A stretch of DNA of 38,125 nt from an uncultured Clostridia bacterium (GTDB taxonomy: Bacteria > Bacillota > Clostridia > UBA1381). The position numbers were made by a program, and so were the translations under genes. Location of the stretch: assembly GCA_934463455.1 (NCBI GenBank), contig CAKSJU010000007.1, positions 1-38,125 on the forward strand, in the 5' to 3' direction. This document shows, one piece after another, positions 16,084 through 25,021 of this stretch (position 1 is the stretch's first letter; each line of letters opens with the position of its first letter). The notes under the pieces were generated by a model, which was given only the letters and a program-made list of their open reading frames with translations, had not been told where the DNA came from and made no database searches.

Positions 16084-16950
16084 ATGGCTGATATAAAAAT
16101 ATTTGTGGATACTTCGGCGGATATGCCGGAAGAAATAAGAAAAAAATATGATATAGGCATTATACGGTTTTTAACGCTTTTCGGTGAAAAATCGTATGTT
16201 TCGGGTGTTGATATTACAAACGAAGAATTTTACGAAAAAATCAAGAATGAGGGAATAATGCCGACAACCTCACAGACACCGTATGCAGATATGTTCGATA
16301 TTTTAAAATCGGAAAGCGAAAAGCATGATACGGTAATATATTTTACAATATCATCAAAAGGAAGCGGACAAAACCATACCGCACATATGGTTGCAGATGA
16401 AATAAAAGAAGAAAATCCCGATGCAGATATACGAATTGTAGACAGTATGACATATTCGGTATATATAGCCTCGGCAGCTGTTTATGCCGCGCAGCTTCGC
16501 GATGAGGGAAAGAATGCGGACGAAATCATAAACGGATTTTTCGAATATATAAAAACCTGGGAGGTATATCTTATCGTAGGTGATTTAAAATATCTCCAAA
16601 AAGGCGGAAGAATAACAAAAACAGCGGCAATTGTCGGAAATCTTTTAGATATAAAGCCTGTTTTGACAATAAGAAACGGTTTGATTGAGCCACTCGACAA
16701 AATTCGCGGAAGCAAGAAATTAATAAAGAAAATAATAGCACTTATGAAGGATAATCCGAATTTTGATGAGGATAAAAACGAGTTTATAGTAATCGATTCC
16801 GACAAAGAAATCGGAAACAGTATGATAGAAGCACTTCGTGATGAATTCGGAGATATTAATATTACTATGTATTCGGAATTCGGACCGATAGTCGGAACGC
16901 ATACAGGTCCGGGATGTCTGGCACTTTTATTTAAAATAAAAGGAGAATGA
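16084..16950 (+). CDS. DegV-family fatty-acid-binding protein
   Basis: A 288-residue cytoplasmic protein of the DegV/FakB family. These bind a fatty acid and in many Firmicutes present it to the kinase FakA for phosphorylation. Visible features are the N-terminal IFVDTSADMPEEIRKKYDI, the lipid-pocket motif PTTSQTPYADM near residue 60, and the C-terminal GPIVGTHTGPGCLALLF. No fakA is in the window. The start is ATG 16084, with GGAGG at 16074-16078; an in-frame ATG at 15994 would lie inside trmL and add 30 residues unlike the family. The phosphoglycerate mutase gene starts 3 bp after the stop. Confidence 0.92.
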   Translation: MADIKIFVDTSADMPEEIRKKYDIGIIRFLTLFGEKSYVSGVDITNEEFYEKIKNEGIMPTTSQTPYADMFDILKSESEKHDTVIYFTISSKGSGQNHTAHMVADEIKEENPDADIRIVDSMTYSVYIASAAVYAAQLRDEGKNADEIINGFFEYIKTWEVYLIVGDLKYLQKGGRITKTAAIVGNLLDIKPVLTIRNGLIEPLDKIRGSKKLIKKIIALMKDNPNFDEDKNEFIVIDSDKEIGNSMIEALRDEFGDINITMYSEFGPIVGTHTGPGCLALLFKIKGE

Positions 16951-16953
16951 AAA

Positions 16954-18159
16954 ATGAAATATATAGTTGTACTCGGAGATGGAATGGCAGATTATCCGAT
17001 AGACAAATTCGGAGCGAAAACCGTATTGGAGGCGGCAAATAAGCCTAATATGGACTATATGGCAGCACGGGGGGAAGTCGGAATGGTAAAAACAGTTCTT
17101 GACGGAATGAAACCGGGCAGCGATGTTGCGAATTTGTCCGTTATGGGATATGATACAAGAAAATTCTACAGCGGCAGATCTCCCTTGGAGGCTGCAAGTA
17201 TAGGAGTAAAGTTAAAGGATAACGATGTCACCTTCCGCGCAAATCTTGTCACGTTATCCGATGAAGAAAATTACAAAGACAAAACAATGATGGATTATTC
17301 GGCGGGGGAAATTTCAACGGAGGAAGCAAAGGAATTGATCGAAGCGGTTGAAAAAGAGCTTTGTACCGATATAATTCATTTTTATGCGGGTGTGAGCTAC
17401 CGTCATCTTTTGGTTTGGGAGGGTGGCTCGACAAACGTTAAGCTGACTCCGCCGCATGATATATCGGATAAAAAAATAACCGACTTTCTTCCTAAAGGAG
17501 CGGGTGCGGATAAGCTTTTGGAATTAATGGAAAAAAGCGAAAAGATATTAAGAGAACATCCGGTCAATAAAAAAAGAATAAAAGAGGGTAAAAACCCAGC
17601 TACTTCAATATGGATTTGGGGCGAAGGAACGAAGCCGCAGCTTGAAAGCTTTGAAAAACTGTACGGATTAAAGGGCAGCGTAATATCAGCCGTTGATTTG
17701 ATAAAAGGAATTGCAATATGCGCGGAAATGAACTCAATTGATGTTGAGGGTGCAAACGGCAATTATGATACTAATTATGAGGGAAAAGCAAATGCCGCGC
17801 TGAACGCGCTTAAAAACGGCAGTGATTTTGTTTATATTCATTTGGAGGGGCCGGATGAATGCGGACATCAGGGAAATGCGGACAACAAAAAACTTGCCGT
17901 TGAAAGAATTGACAAAAAAATCATAGGCTTTTTAAGAAAAGAACTTGACGGTACGCCGTATAAAATGCTTATATTGCCGGATCATCCGACTCCGGTAAAA
18001 ATAAAAACTCATGTCAGTGACCCTATTCCGTATATAATATATAATTCTATTGACGAAAAGGAAAGCGGCGTAGAGTCTTATACCGAAAAGAATGCTGAGT
18101 CAACAGGAGTATTTGTTGAACTGGGTCACGAATTGATGAAGCATTTTCTTGATAAATAA
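16954..18159 (+). CDS. apgM: Archaeal-type cofactor-independent phosphoglycerate mutase
   Basis: A 401-residue alkaline-phosphatase-superfamily enzyme expected to interconvert 3- and 2-phosphoglycerate with bound divalent metals. The first metal site GDGMADYP is at residues 8-15 and the nucleophile region GSDVANLSVMGYD near 49-61. GPDECGHQGNADNKK near 300 and LPDHPTPVKIKTHVSDPIPY near 343 hold metal-binding Asp and His. It is of the aPGAM type (COG3635), unrelated to the 510-residue bacterial GpmI. Some bacterial members of this family have been predicted to act as homoserine kinases; no threonine-pathway gene is nearby to favour that. AGGAG inside the end of the DegV gene serves as ribosome site. 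Confidence 0.9.
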   Translation: MKYIVVLGDGMADYPIDKFGAKTVLEAANKPNMDYMAARGEVGMVKTVLDGMKPGSDVANLSVMGYDTRKFYSGRSPLEAASIGVKLKDNDVTFRANLVTLSDEENYKDKTMMDYSAGEISTEEAKELIEAVEKELCTDIIHFYAGVSYRHLLVWEGGSTNVKLTPPHDISDKKITDFLPKGAGADKLLELMEKSEKILREHPVNKKRIKEGKNPATSIWIWGEGTKPQLESFEKLYGLKGSVISAVDLIKGIAICAEMNSIDVEGANGNYDTNYEGKANAALNALKNGSDFVYIHLEGPDECGHQGNADNKKLAVERIDKKIIGFLRKELDGTPYKMLILPDHPTPVKIKTHVSDPIPYIIYNSIDEKESGVESYTEKNAESTGVFVELGHELMKHFLDK

Positions 18160-18182
18160 ACAGGATTTGGAGATGAGCGGAA

Positions 18183-19349
18183 ATGAAGTTTAAAACCAAC
18201 GGATGGCGCATAGCCGCTGCTGCGGTAATAATAGCCGGAATTGCTGTAGGAATTTATTTTCTGTTTCCGTATGCGCTTGAACTGCTAGGCTGGGGATTGA
18301 GCATATTTTTACCCTTTATACTCGGTTACTTATTTTCGCTTCTGATTAATCCGCTTGCGGATAAGCTGCAAAACAGGCTTAAGCTGCCGAGAGGGATTTC
18401 GGCCATTCTGGTTATAATTCTGACGGTAGGAATTGTCGGCGGAATTTTGACGGGAGTAATATGGAAAATTGTTTCGGAAGTAATAAGCCTTTACAGTCAG
18501 TATCCGAAAATATACAGTGACGCAGTTGCTTTGTGGGAGAGTATATCCGACAAATATTCTAAGCTGTACACCGTAATGCCCGATAATTTCAAAAGCTTAT
18601 TTGATAATTTCGGGTCTCAGATTTCCGAGACCGTTACGGGATTTTTCGGAAAGACTCCGGTTGTGGAAAGAGCGGGAAATTTTGCAAAGTCGCTTCCCGG
18701 AATGTTTATAGCGCTTATTGTATTCTTTTTGTCACTTTATTTTATGGTTACCGATGCTGAGCTTGTCTCAAAAAAAATACATGAAATAGTGCCGTTGGCG
18801 GTACTTGAAAGATTGGCAGACATAAGGACGGAACTGAAAAAATATATGGGAGGATATGTCAGAGCGCAGTGCATTATTATGACTGTGGCTTTCTGCATAT
18901 TGTTCATAGGTCTTACAATACTTCAAAAAGATTATGCTTTGCTGATAGCAATAGGAATAGCTGTTTTGGACGCACTGCCGTTTTTCGGCAGCGGAGCCGC
19001 TTTATGGCCGTGGGCATTGGTGAGCTTTCTTTCCGGCTCGGTGAAATCGGGCGTTGGTTTGGTTATTATTTATCTGATAATTATACTTACGCGCCAAACA
19101 ATAGAACCTAAGCTTGTGAGCAGTAAAATCGGCCTGCATCCGATATTGACCTTGATGTCTATGTACGTAGGCTACAGAACATTTTCAATCGGCGGAATGA
19201 TTTTGGGACCGATTACGCTTATGATAGTTATAAGCTTTTACAGAGCGGGCGTGTTTGACCCGATAATAAAAATGCTGAAAAATTTAGGCTTGTTTTTTAA
19301 GCATGAATTTGAACATATTAAGGCTATGTTTTCGGATTCGTCAAAGTGA
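18183..19349 (+). CDS. AI-2E/YtvI-family membrane permease
   Basis: A 388-residue polytopic membrane protein of the AI-2 exporter (UPF0118) superfamily and closest by look to sporulation protein YtvI. A pair of N-terminal helices (about 10-55) and one at about 72-97 are followed by the usual extracytoplasmic amphipathic region (about 100-165). Five or so further helices follow (about 170-355), including the family stretch DALPFFGSGAALWPWALVSF and the TRQTIEPKLVSSKIGLHPI loop that marks the superfamily. The transported substrate is not known for YtvI. TTGGAG 10 nt upstream supports ATG 18183. It lies between apgM (23 bp) and metG (39 bp). Confidence 0.88.
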   Translation: MKFKTNGWRIAAAAVIIAGIAVGIYFLFPYALELLGWGLSIFLPFILGYLFSLLINPLADKLQNRLKLPRGISAILVIILTVGIVGGILTGVIWKIVSEVISLYSQYPKIYSDAVALWESISDKYSKLYTVMPDNFKSLFDNFGSQISETVTGFFGKTPVVERAGNFAKSLPGMFIALIVFFLSLYFMVTDAELVSKKIHEIVPLAVLERLADIRTELKKYMGGYVRAQCIIMTVAFCILFIGLTILQKDYALLIAIGIAVLDALPFFGSGAALWPWALVSFLSGSVKSGVGLVIIYLIIILTRQTIEPKLVSSKIGLHPILTLMSMYVGYRTFSIGGMILGPITLMIVISFYRAGVFDPIIKMLKNLGLFFKHEFEHIKAMFSDSSK

Positions 19350-19388
19350 TGACATATGCCGCAAAATTAAGAGAGAGGATTTGAAAAA

Positions 19389-21299
19389 ATGGAAAAATTC
19401 TACATTACAACCGCGATTGCGTATACTTCGCGCAAGCCGCATATCGGCAATACGTATGAGATAATATTGACCGACGCAATTGCGAGATATCACCGTTATA
19501 TAGGAGACGATGTATTCTTTTTGACAGGAACGGACGAGCACGGACAGAAAATTCAGGAAATAGCGGAAAAAGAAGGCATTAAGCCTAAAAAATACGTTGA
19601 CAGAATTGCCGGGCAGATAAAGGATATTGCTGATTTGCTTAATATCAGTTATGATAAATTTATTCGTACGACAGACGACTATCATGTCGAAGCGGTTCAG
19701 AAAATATTTAAAAAGCTTTATGACCAGGGAGATATTTATAAAAGCGAGTATGAGGGGTGGTACTGTACTCCGTGTGAATCCTTTTGGACGGAAACTCAGC
19801 TTAAAGACGGCAAGTGTCCCGACTGCGGCAGAGAAGTGAAAAAGACAAAGGAAGAAGCGTATTTCTTCAAAATGAGTAAATATCAGGACAAGCTTATGAA
19901 GTATATTGAAGAAAATCCCGAGTTTATTCAGCCGGAATCCCGCAAAAAAGAAATGGTGAATAATTTCTTAAAGCCGGGACTTCAGGATTTGTGCGTTTCA
20001 AGAACAAGCTTTAACTGGGGAATACCGGTAACCTTTGACAATAAGCATGTCATTTATGTGTGGATTGACGCACTTTCAAATTATATCACCGCACTCGGAT
20101 ATTCACCGGATTGCAAAGGTGAACTGTATAAAAAGTATTGGCCTGCCGATGTTCACATAATAGGCAAGGATATTTTAAGATTTCATACCATATACTGGCC
20201 TATTATGCTGATGGCACTTGGTGAGCCGCTTCCGAAGCAAGTGTTCGGACATCCGTGGATGCTTTTCGGTGAGGAGAAGATGTCTAAATCAAGAGGCAAT
20301 GTAATATATGCGGAGGACTTGGTGAGACACTTCGGTGTTGATGCGGTAAGATATTATTCGCTGCACGAAATGCCGTTTGCGCAGGACGGAACAATCACAT
20401 ACGATACTTTTATTACGCGCTTTAATTCCGATTTGGCAAATACGCTCGGAAATCTCGTCAACAGAACGGTTGCAATGCTTAATAAATATTTCGGCGGCGT
20501 GATAGGCTCAAAGAACAATTCGGGAGAATTTGACGATGACCTCAAAAAGACGGCTATAGAAACGGTTTCAGCAGTGGGCGAGAAGATGAAAACATTCCAT
20601 ATTGCCGACAGCCTGGATGAAATCTGGAAAATCGTTGACCGCGCAAATAAATATATTGATGAAACAATGCCGTGGGTTTTGGCAAAAAATGACGATACTA
20701 AGCCGAGGCTCGAGACAGTGCTTTATAACCTTGCGGAAACGATAAGGATAATTGCATCGCTGCTGTCTCCGTTTATGCCGGCAACGGCTGCGGCAATTGC
20801 GGAGCAAATAGGCAATCCGGATATATCATACGAAAGTATTAAAACGTTCGGATTATTGAAAGAAGGGAGCAAGACTGCCGAAGCAAAGCCGCTGTTCCGG
20901 AGAATAGATATGGAGAAAAAGCTTGAAGAGCTTGCGGAGGAAAATAAACCGCAGATAAATATTGCTTCGTTTAAGGATTATATAGAATTTGAAGATTTTG
21001 AAAAGCTTGATATAAGAGTAGGAAAAGTTATAGAATGTGAAAAGGTTAAAAAATCCGAAAAGCTTCTTCGCTTTACACTTGAGGTTGGAAGTGAAACAAG
21101 ACAGATTTTGTCCGGAATATCGAAATATCATACTCCGGAAGAGCTTATCGGTAAAAATGTGATATTTATCGCAAATCTTAAACCGAGAAAAATTATGGGG
21201 CTTGAATCCTGCGGAATGATACTTTCCGCGGAATTTGAAGACGGACTTACCGCGCTTACGACAATAAAAGACATACAATCGGGCGCAGAAATTGTATAA
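19389..21299 (+). CDS. metG: Methionyl-tRNA synthetase
   Basis: A 636-residue class I synthetase charging tRNA-Met. The HIGH motif is present as HIGN at residues 18-21 within RKPHIGNTYE, followed by TGTDEHGQKIQE. One zinc knuckle of four cysteines lies at about 126-149 (CTPCESFW...CPDCG), the anticodon-binding helical domain at about 360-510, and KMSKS at 297-301. The C-terminal 100 residues (about 535-636, from DYIEFEDFEKLDIRVGKVI) are the Trbp111-like tRNA-binding domain fused in many bacteria. GAGAGAGG about 10 nt upstream supports ATG 19389. No T-box leader is present, consistent with transcription from an upstream promoter. Confidence 0.97.
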   Translation: MEKFYITTAIAYTSRKPHIGNTYEIILTDAIARYHRYIGDDVFFLTGTDEHGQKIQEIAEKEGIKPKKYVDRIAGQIKDIADLLNISYDKFIRTTDDYHVEAVQKIFKKLYDQGDIYKSEYEGWYCTPCESFWTETQLKDGKCPDCGREVKKTKEEAYFFKMSKYQDKLMKYIEENPEFIQPESRKKEMVNNFLKPGLQDLCVSRTSFNWGIPVTFDNKHVIYVWIDALSNYITALGYSPDCKGELYKKYWPADVHIIGKDILRFHTIYWPIMLMALGEPLPKQVFGHPWMLFGEEKMSKSRGNVIYAEDLVRHFGVDAVRYYSLHEMPFAQDGTITYDTFITRFNSDLANTLGNLVNRTVAMLNKYFGGVIGSKNNSGEFDDDLKKTAIETVSAVGEKMKTFHIADSLDEIWKIVDRANKYIDETMPWVLAKNDDTKPRLETVLYNLAETIRIIASLLSPFMPATAAAIAEQIGNPDISYESIKTFGLLKEGSKTAEAKPLFRRIDMEKKLEELAEENKPQINIASFKDYIEFEDFEKLDIRVGKVIECEKVKKSEKLLRFTLEVGSETRQILSGISKYHTPEELIGKNVIFIANLKPRKIMGLESCGMILSAEFEDGLTALTTIKDIQSGAEIV

Positions 21300-21320
21300 T
21301 AACAGAAAGGATATATAATA

Positions 21321-23027
21321 ATGAGAGTTTCAAAAATGTTGTTGCCGACGCTTCGTGAGGTACCGTCGGATGCTGAAATTAAAAGTCATCAGCTTATGCT
21401 GCGTGCAGGTTATATAAGAAAGCTTGCGACGGGAATTTATTCTTATCTGCCTCTCGGCATAAGAACCTTGCAAAAGGTTGAAAAGATTATCCGTGAGGAA
21501 ATGGACAGAGCCGGTGCACAGGAATTGCTGATGGCGGCACTTTTGCCGGCAGAAGCATATCAGGCTTCAGGAAGATGGGAAGTTTTCGGAGATAATATGT
21601 TTAAACTGAAAGACAGAAACGAACGTGATTTTTGTTTAGGACCTACGCATGAAGAGCTTTTTACACAGACTGTAAAAAATGAAGTGCGTTCATATAAAGA
21701 ATATCCGATGACTCTTTATCAAATACAGACAAAATACAGAGATGAAGCGCGTCCGCGTTTCGGAATTATGAGAAGCCGTGAATTTATAATGAAGGACGCA
21801 TACAGCTTTGACCGCGACAATGCGGGGTTGGACGAATCCTATAAGAAAATGTACGACGCGTATTGCAGAATATTTACGCGTCTCGGATTGGATTTCACAA
21901 TAGTTGATGCGGATTCGGGTGCTATGGGCGGAAGCGGCTCACAGGAATTTATGGTAAAATCACCGGTAGGTGAGGACGGAATAGCGTATTGTGATGCGTG
22001 CGGATATGCAGCAAATTATGAAAAAGCGCAATGTATTCCCGAACAGAAAGAATTTGACACCGAAGAAAAGGCAATGGAAAAAGTTGCAACTCCGGATGTA
22101 CATACGATTGAGGAACTTGTAGGATTTTTCCAAACCGAGCCGTATGTATTTGCAAAAACAATTATTTATAAAGCAGACGATAAATACATTGCAGCAATGG
22201 TCAGAGGTGACCGTGAAATAAATGAAGTAAAGCTGAAAAATCTTGTCGGATGTATGGACGATTTAGAGCTTGCCGAGCCGTTTATGGTAAGAAAGCTTAC
22301 AAACGCCGAGGTGGGTTTTGCGGGTCCTGTCGGACTTGATGTAGACGTTTATGTCGATTTGGAAGTAATGGAAATGAAAAACTTCATAATCGGTGCGAAT
22401 GATACGGGTTATCATTATAAAAACGTAAATGTGGGACGTGATTTTACTCCGTTTAAGGTTGCCGACATAAGAGTGATTACCGACGGAGACAAATGCCCGA
22501 AATGCGGACAGCCGATTAAAACCGCGCAGGGAATAGAGGTCGGACATATATTTAAGCTCGGAACAAAATATTCCGATGCACTCGGACTTTCGTACACAGA
22601 CGAGTCCGGCGAAGATAAAGTCGTTGTTATGGGATGTTACGGAATTGGTGTTACGCGCTGTATCGCGGCGGCAGTTGAACAAGGATGTGATGATAACGGA
22701 ATGATACTTCCGGTATCTATAGCGCCTTATCACGCTATTGTAATCCCGGTAAATACAAAAGAGCCGCAGCAGGTTGAGCTTGCGGAAAAAATATATGAAA
22801 AATTGCAGGAGGAGGGAATAGAAACACTTATCGATGACAGAAGCGAAAGATGCGGAGTTAAATTTAAGGATGCAGACCTTATCGGAATACCTGTAAGAAT
22901 TGTTGTCGGTAAAAAGGCAGCCGAGGGTATAGTGGAATTTAGAAAACGTACCGATGAAGCTTCGGTTGATATGCCTGTTGATGAGGCTGTGGAGAAAGTT
23001 ATTTCATATATAAAATCAAACATTTAG
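21321..23027 (+). CDS. proS: Prolyl-tRNA synthetase, bacterial type with editing domain
   Basis: A 568-residue class II synthetase charging tRNA-Pro. It starts with MRVSKMLLPTLREVPSDAEI, as is usual for the bacterial type. Class II motif 2 appears as YRDEARPRFGIMRSREF near residue 138, and motif 3 as GCYGIGVTRCIAAAVEQ near 436. The YbaK-like insertion domain that deacylates Ala-tRNA-Pro lies at about 225-385 between motifs 2 and 3, and the anticodon-binding domain at about 465-568. AGAAAGGA is 9 nt upstream. It follows metG by 21 bp and precedes the sirtuin by 34 bp, all on one apparent transcript. Confidence 0.97.
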   Translation: MRVSKMLLPTLREVPSDAEIKSHQLMLRAGYIRKLATGIYSYLPLGIRTLQKVEKIIREEMDRAGAQELLMAALLPAEAYQASGRWEVFGDNMFKLKDRNERDFCLGPTHEELFTQTVKNEVRSYKEYPMTLYQIQTKYRDEARPRFGIMRSREFIMKDAYSFDRDNAGLDESYKKMYDAYCRIFTRLGLDFTIVDADSGAMGGSGSQEFMVKSPVGEDGIAYCDACGYAANYEKAQCIPEQKEFDTEEKAMEKVATPDVHTIEELVGFFQTEPYVFAKTIIYKADDKYIAAMVRGDREINEVKLKNLVGCMDDLELAEPFMVRKLTNAEVGFAGPVGLDVDVYVDLEVMEMKNFIIGANDTGYHYKNVNVGRDFTPFKVADIRVITDGDKCPKCGQPIKTAQGIEVGHIFKLGTKYSDALGLSYTDESGEDKVVVMGCYGIGVTRCIAAAVEQGCDDNGMILPVSIAPYHAIVIPVNTKEPQQVELAEKIYEKLQEEGIETLIDDRSERCGVKFKDADLIGIPVRIVVGKKAAEGIVEFRKRTDEASVDMPVDEAVEKVISYIKSNI

Positions 23028-23061
23028 TGAATTGTAATAATTTTTATAAGGATGTGGCAAA

Positions 23062-23781
23062 ATGAATAAGGTAGAGCAGCTTAACGAGTGGATAAGCCAA
23101 AGTAAGCATACTGTCTTTTTCGGCGGTGCGGGTGTTTCTACGGAAAGCGGTATTCCGGATTTCAGAAGCGTGGACGGATTATATAATCAAAAATACGATT
23201 ATCCGCCGGAGGTTATTTTGTCACATTCTTTTTTCTCTGCACATCCAAAGAAATTTTATGAATTTTACAGGGATAAAATGATTTTTAAAAATGCCAAGCC
23301 GAATAAAGCACATACAGTGCTTGCCGAAATGGAGAAAAAAGGTAAACTTAAAGCTGTTATTACGCAAAATATAGATGGGCTTCACAGAGCGGCGGGAAGT
23401 AATATCGTTCTGGAGTTACATGGGTCGGTGTATAGAAATTATTGCATAAAATGCGGAAAATCCTATGACATTGATGTAATAGAAAATTCCGACAGTGTTC
23501 CGCATTGCAGCTGCGGAGGTATTATAAAGCCGGATGTTGTGCTTTACGAAGAACAGCTTGATTCTTATATTCTGGATATGTCGATTGCATATATTCAGGC
23601 GGCAGAGCTTTTAATCGTCGGCGGAACATCTCTTACCGTTCAGCCGGCGGCAAGTCTTTTGTACAATTATATGGGAAACAAGCTTGTGCTGATTAATAAG
23701 TCGCCGACGCCTATGGACAGCAAAGCGGATTTGCTGATAACAGAGCCTATCGGAGAGGTATTCGGTAAGTTAAAGATATAA
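23062..23781 (+). CDS. cobB: NAD-dependent protein deacylase (sirtuin)
   Basis: A 239-residue class of Sir2 enzyme that removes acyl groups from protein lysine using NAD, giving nicotinamide and O-acyl-ADP-ribose. The NAD-binding GGAGVSTESGIPDFRS is at residues 20-35, TQNIDGLH near 104 and the catalytic His in ELHGSVY near 120. The zinc site is CIKC followed by CSC, so the second half is a compact CxC rather than the usual CxxC. GGTSLTVQPAASL lies near 190. I see neither the N-terminal extension nor the Ala-Tyr-Arg pocket of desuccinylases with certainty, so acyl preference is open. It is probably the last gene of the trmL-to-sirtuin transcript. Confidence 0.95.
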   Translation: MNKVEQLNEWISQSKHTVFFGGAGVSTESGIPDFRSVDGLYNQKYDYPPEVILSHSFFSAHPKKFYEFYRDKMIFKNAKPNKAHTVLAEMEKKGKLKAVITQNIDGLHRAAGSNIVLELHGSVYRNYCIKCGKSYDIDVIENSDSVPHCSCGGIIKPDVVLYEEQLDSYILDMSIAYIQAAELLIVGGTSLTVQPAASLLYNYMGNKLVLINKSPTPMDSKADLLITEPIGEVFGKLKI

Positions 23782-23810
23782 AAAGTTCGCCGATTTTAAG
23801 GCGGCTTTTT
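23782..23810 (+). terminator. Weak intrinsic terminator after the sirtuin
   Basis: A short stem (AAAG-tt-CGCC with GGCG-g-CTTT, loop GATTTTAA) followed by a T tract directly after the sirtuin stop. The malic enzyme starts 15 bp later with no room for a separate promoter, so this site must be leaky or act as a differential-expression point. Confidence 0.6.
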
Positions 23811-23824
23811 AAGAAAGGACGCTT

Positions 23825-24997
23825 ATGAATATTGGCGAAAAGGCATTAAAAAAGCATTATGAGTGGAGAGGTAAAATAGAAATAAAGTCAAGAGCTTCAG
23901 CATCAACAGATGACGAGCTTGCAATGGCATATACGCCCGGAGTTGCCGAGGCGTGCCTTGAAATAGAAAAAAATTCGGATAAATCTTTTGAGTTAACGAG
24001 GCGGTGGAACACCGTTGCGGTAGTAACGGACGGCTCGGCTGTTCTCGGATTGGGAAATATAGGCGCAGAGGCAGGCATGCCTGTTATGGAAGGCAAATGT
24101 GTTCTTTTTAAGGAATTTGCCGATGTGGATGCTTTTCCGATATGTATAAAGTCGCAAGAGGTTGACGAAATTGTGAAAACGGTGTATAATATATCGGGAG
24201 GATTCGGCGGAATAAATCTCGAAGATATATCGGCGCCGAGGTGCTTTGAAATAGAAAAAAAGCTTAAAAAGCTTTGCAATATACCTGTTTTTCATGATGA
24301 TCAGCACGGTACGGCGATTGTTCTTGCCGCGGCATTGTTAAACGCTTTAAAGCTTTCGGAAAAGAAGCTTGATGAAGTAAAGATTGTCATAAGCGGAGCA
24401 GGTTCGGCGGGAATTGCAATAGCAAAGCATTTGTTGAGACTGGGAGCAAAAAATATAATTGCCTGCGGAAGCAAGGGAATTATATGCGAGGGTGATAAAA
24501 GTGTAAACCCTGCACAGCAGGAGCTTGCAAGCTTTACAAACCGCGGGAAAATTAAAGGCGGTTTAAAAGAAGCGATGGAAAATGCCGATGTTTTTGTCGG
24601 TGTATCGGTTTCGGGCATTGTCTCAAAAGAAATGGTTAAATCCATGGCGGACAAGCCGATAGTATTTCCGATGGCAAATCCTGTTCCGGAAATAATGCCG
24701 CATGAAGCAAAAGAAGCGGGAGCTTATATTGTCGGAACGGGCAGGTCTGATTTTGATAATCAAATCAATAACGTGCTTGCTTTTCCGGGGATTTTCCGCG
24801 GGGCACTTGATGTACGGGCAAAGGACATTAATGAAGAAATGCAGATTGCCGCATCTTACGCAATTGCGGAGCTTGTAAGCGAAAGTGAGCTTAGAGAGGA
24901 TTATATTCTCCCGAAAGCATTTGATAAAAGAGTGGGTAAAGCTGTTGCCGATGCGGTGAGCGCGGCGGCTGAAAAAAGCGGTGCGGCACGCATCTAA
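23825..24997 (+). CDS. NAD(P)-dependent malic enzyme, short bacterial type
   Basis: A 390-residue enzyme that oxidatively decarboxylates malate to pyruvate and CO2. Motifs include YTPGVAEACLEIEKN at residues 37-51, with the catalytic Tyr. VVTDGSAVLGLGNIG is near 79, the metal-binding FHDDQHGTAIV near 157, the dinucleotide-binding GAGSAGIAIAKHLL near 193 and FPMANPVPEI near 278. The length fits the MaeB-like N-terminal core without a phosphotransacetylase tail. AAGAAAGGA about 6 nt before ATG 23825 is the ribosome site. Cofactor choice (NAD or NADP) is not decided here. It opens the second half of the plus-strand gene run. Confidence 0.95.
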   Translation: MNIGEKALKKHYEWRGKIEIKSRASASTDDELAMAYTPGVAEACLEIEKNSDKSFELTRRWNTVAVVTDGSAVLGLGNIGAEAGMPVMEGKCVLFKEFADVDAFPICIKSQEVDEIVKTVYNISGGFGGINLEDISAPRCFEIEKKLKKLCNIPVFHDDQHGTAIVLAAALLNALKLSEKKLDEVKIVISGAGSAGIAIAKHLLRLGAKNIIACGSKGIICEGDKSVNPAQQELASFTNRGKIKGGLKEAMENADVFVGVSVSGIVSKEMVKSMADKPIVFPMANPVPEIMPHEAKEAGAYIVGTGRSDFDNQINNVLAFPGIFRGALDVRAKDINEEMQIAASYAIAELVSESELREDYILPKAFDKRVGKAVADAVSAAAEKSGAARI

Positions 24998-25021
24998 ATT
25001 AGTTACGAAAGGAAAATTTAT

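Noticed and set aside
19350..21320. T-box leader before metG or proS
   Set aside because: Gaps of 39 and 21 bp are too short for a T-box, and no specifier stem or antiterminator sequence is visible.
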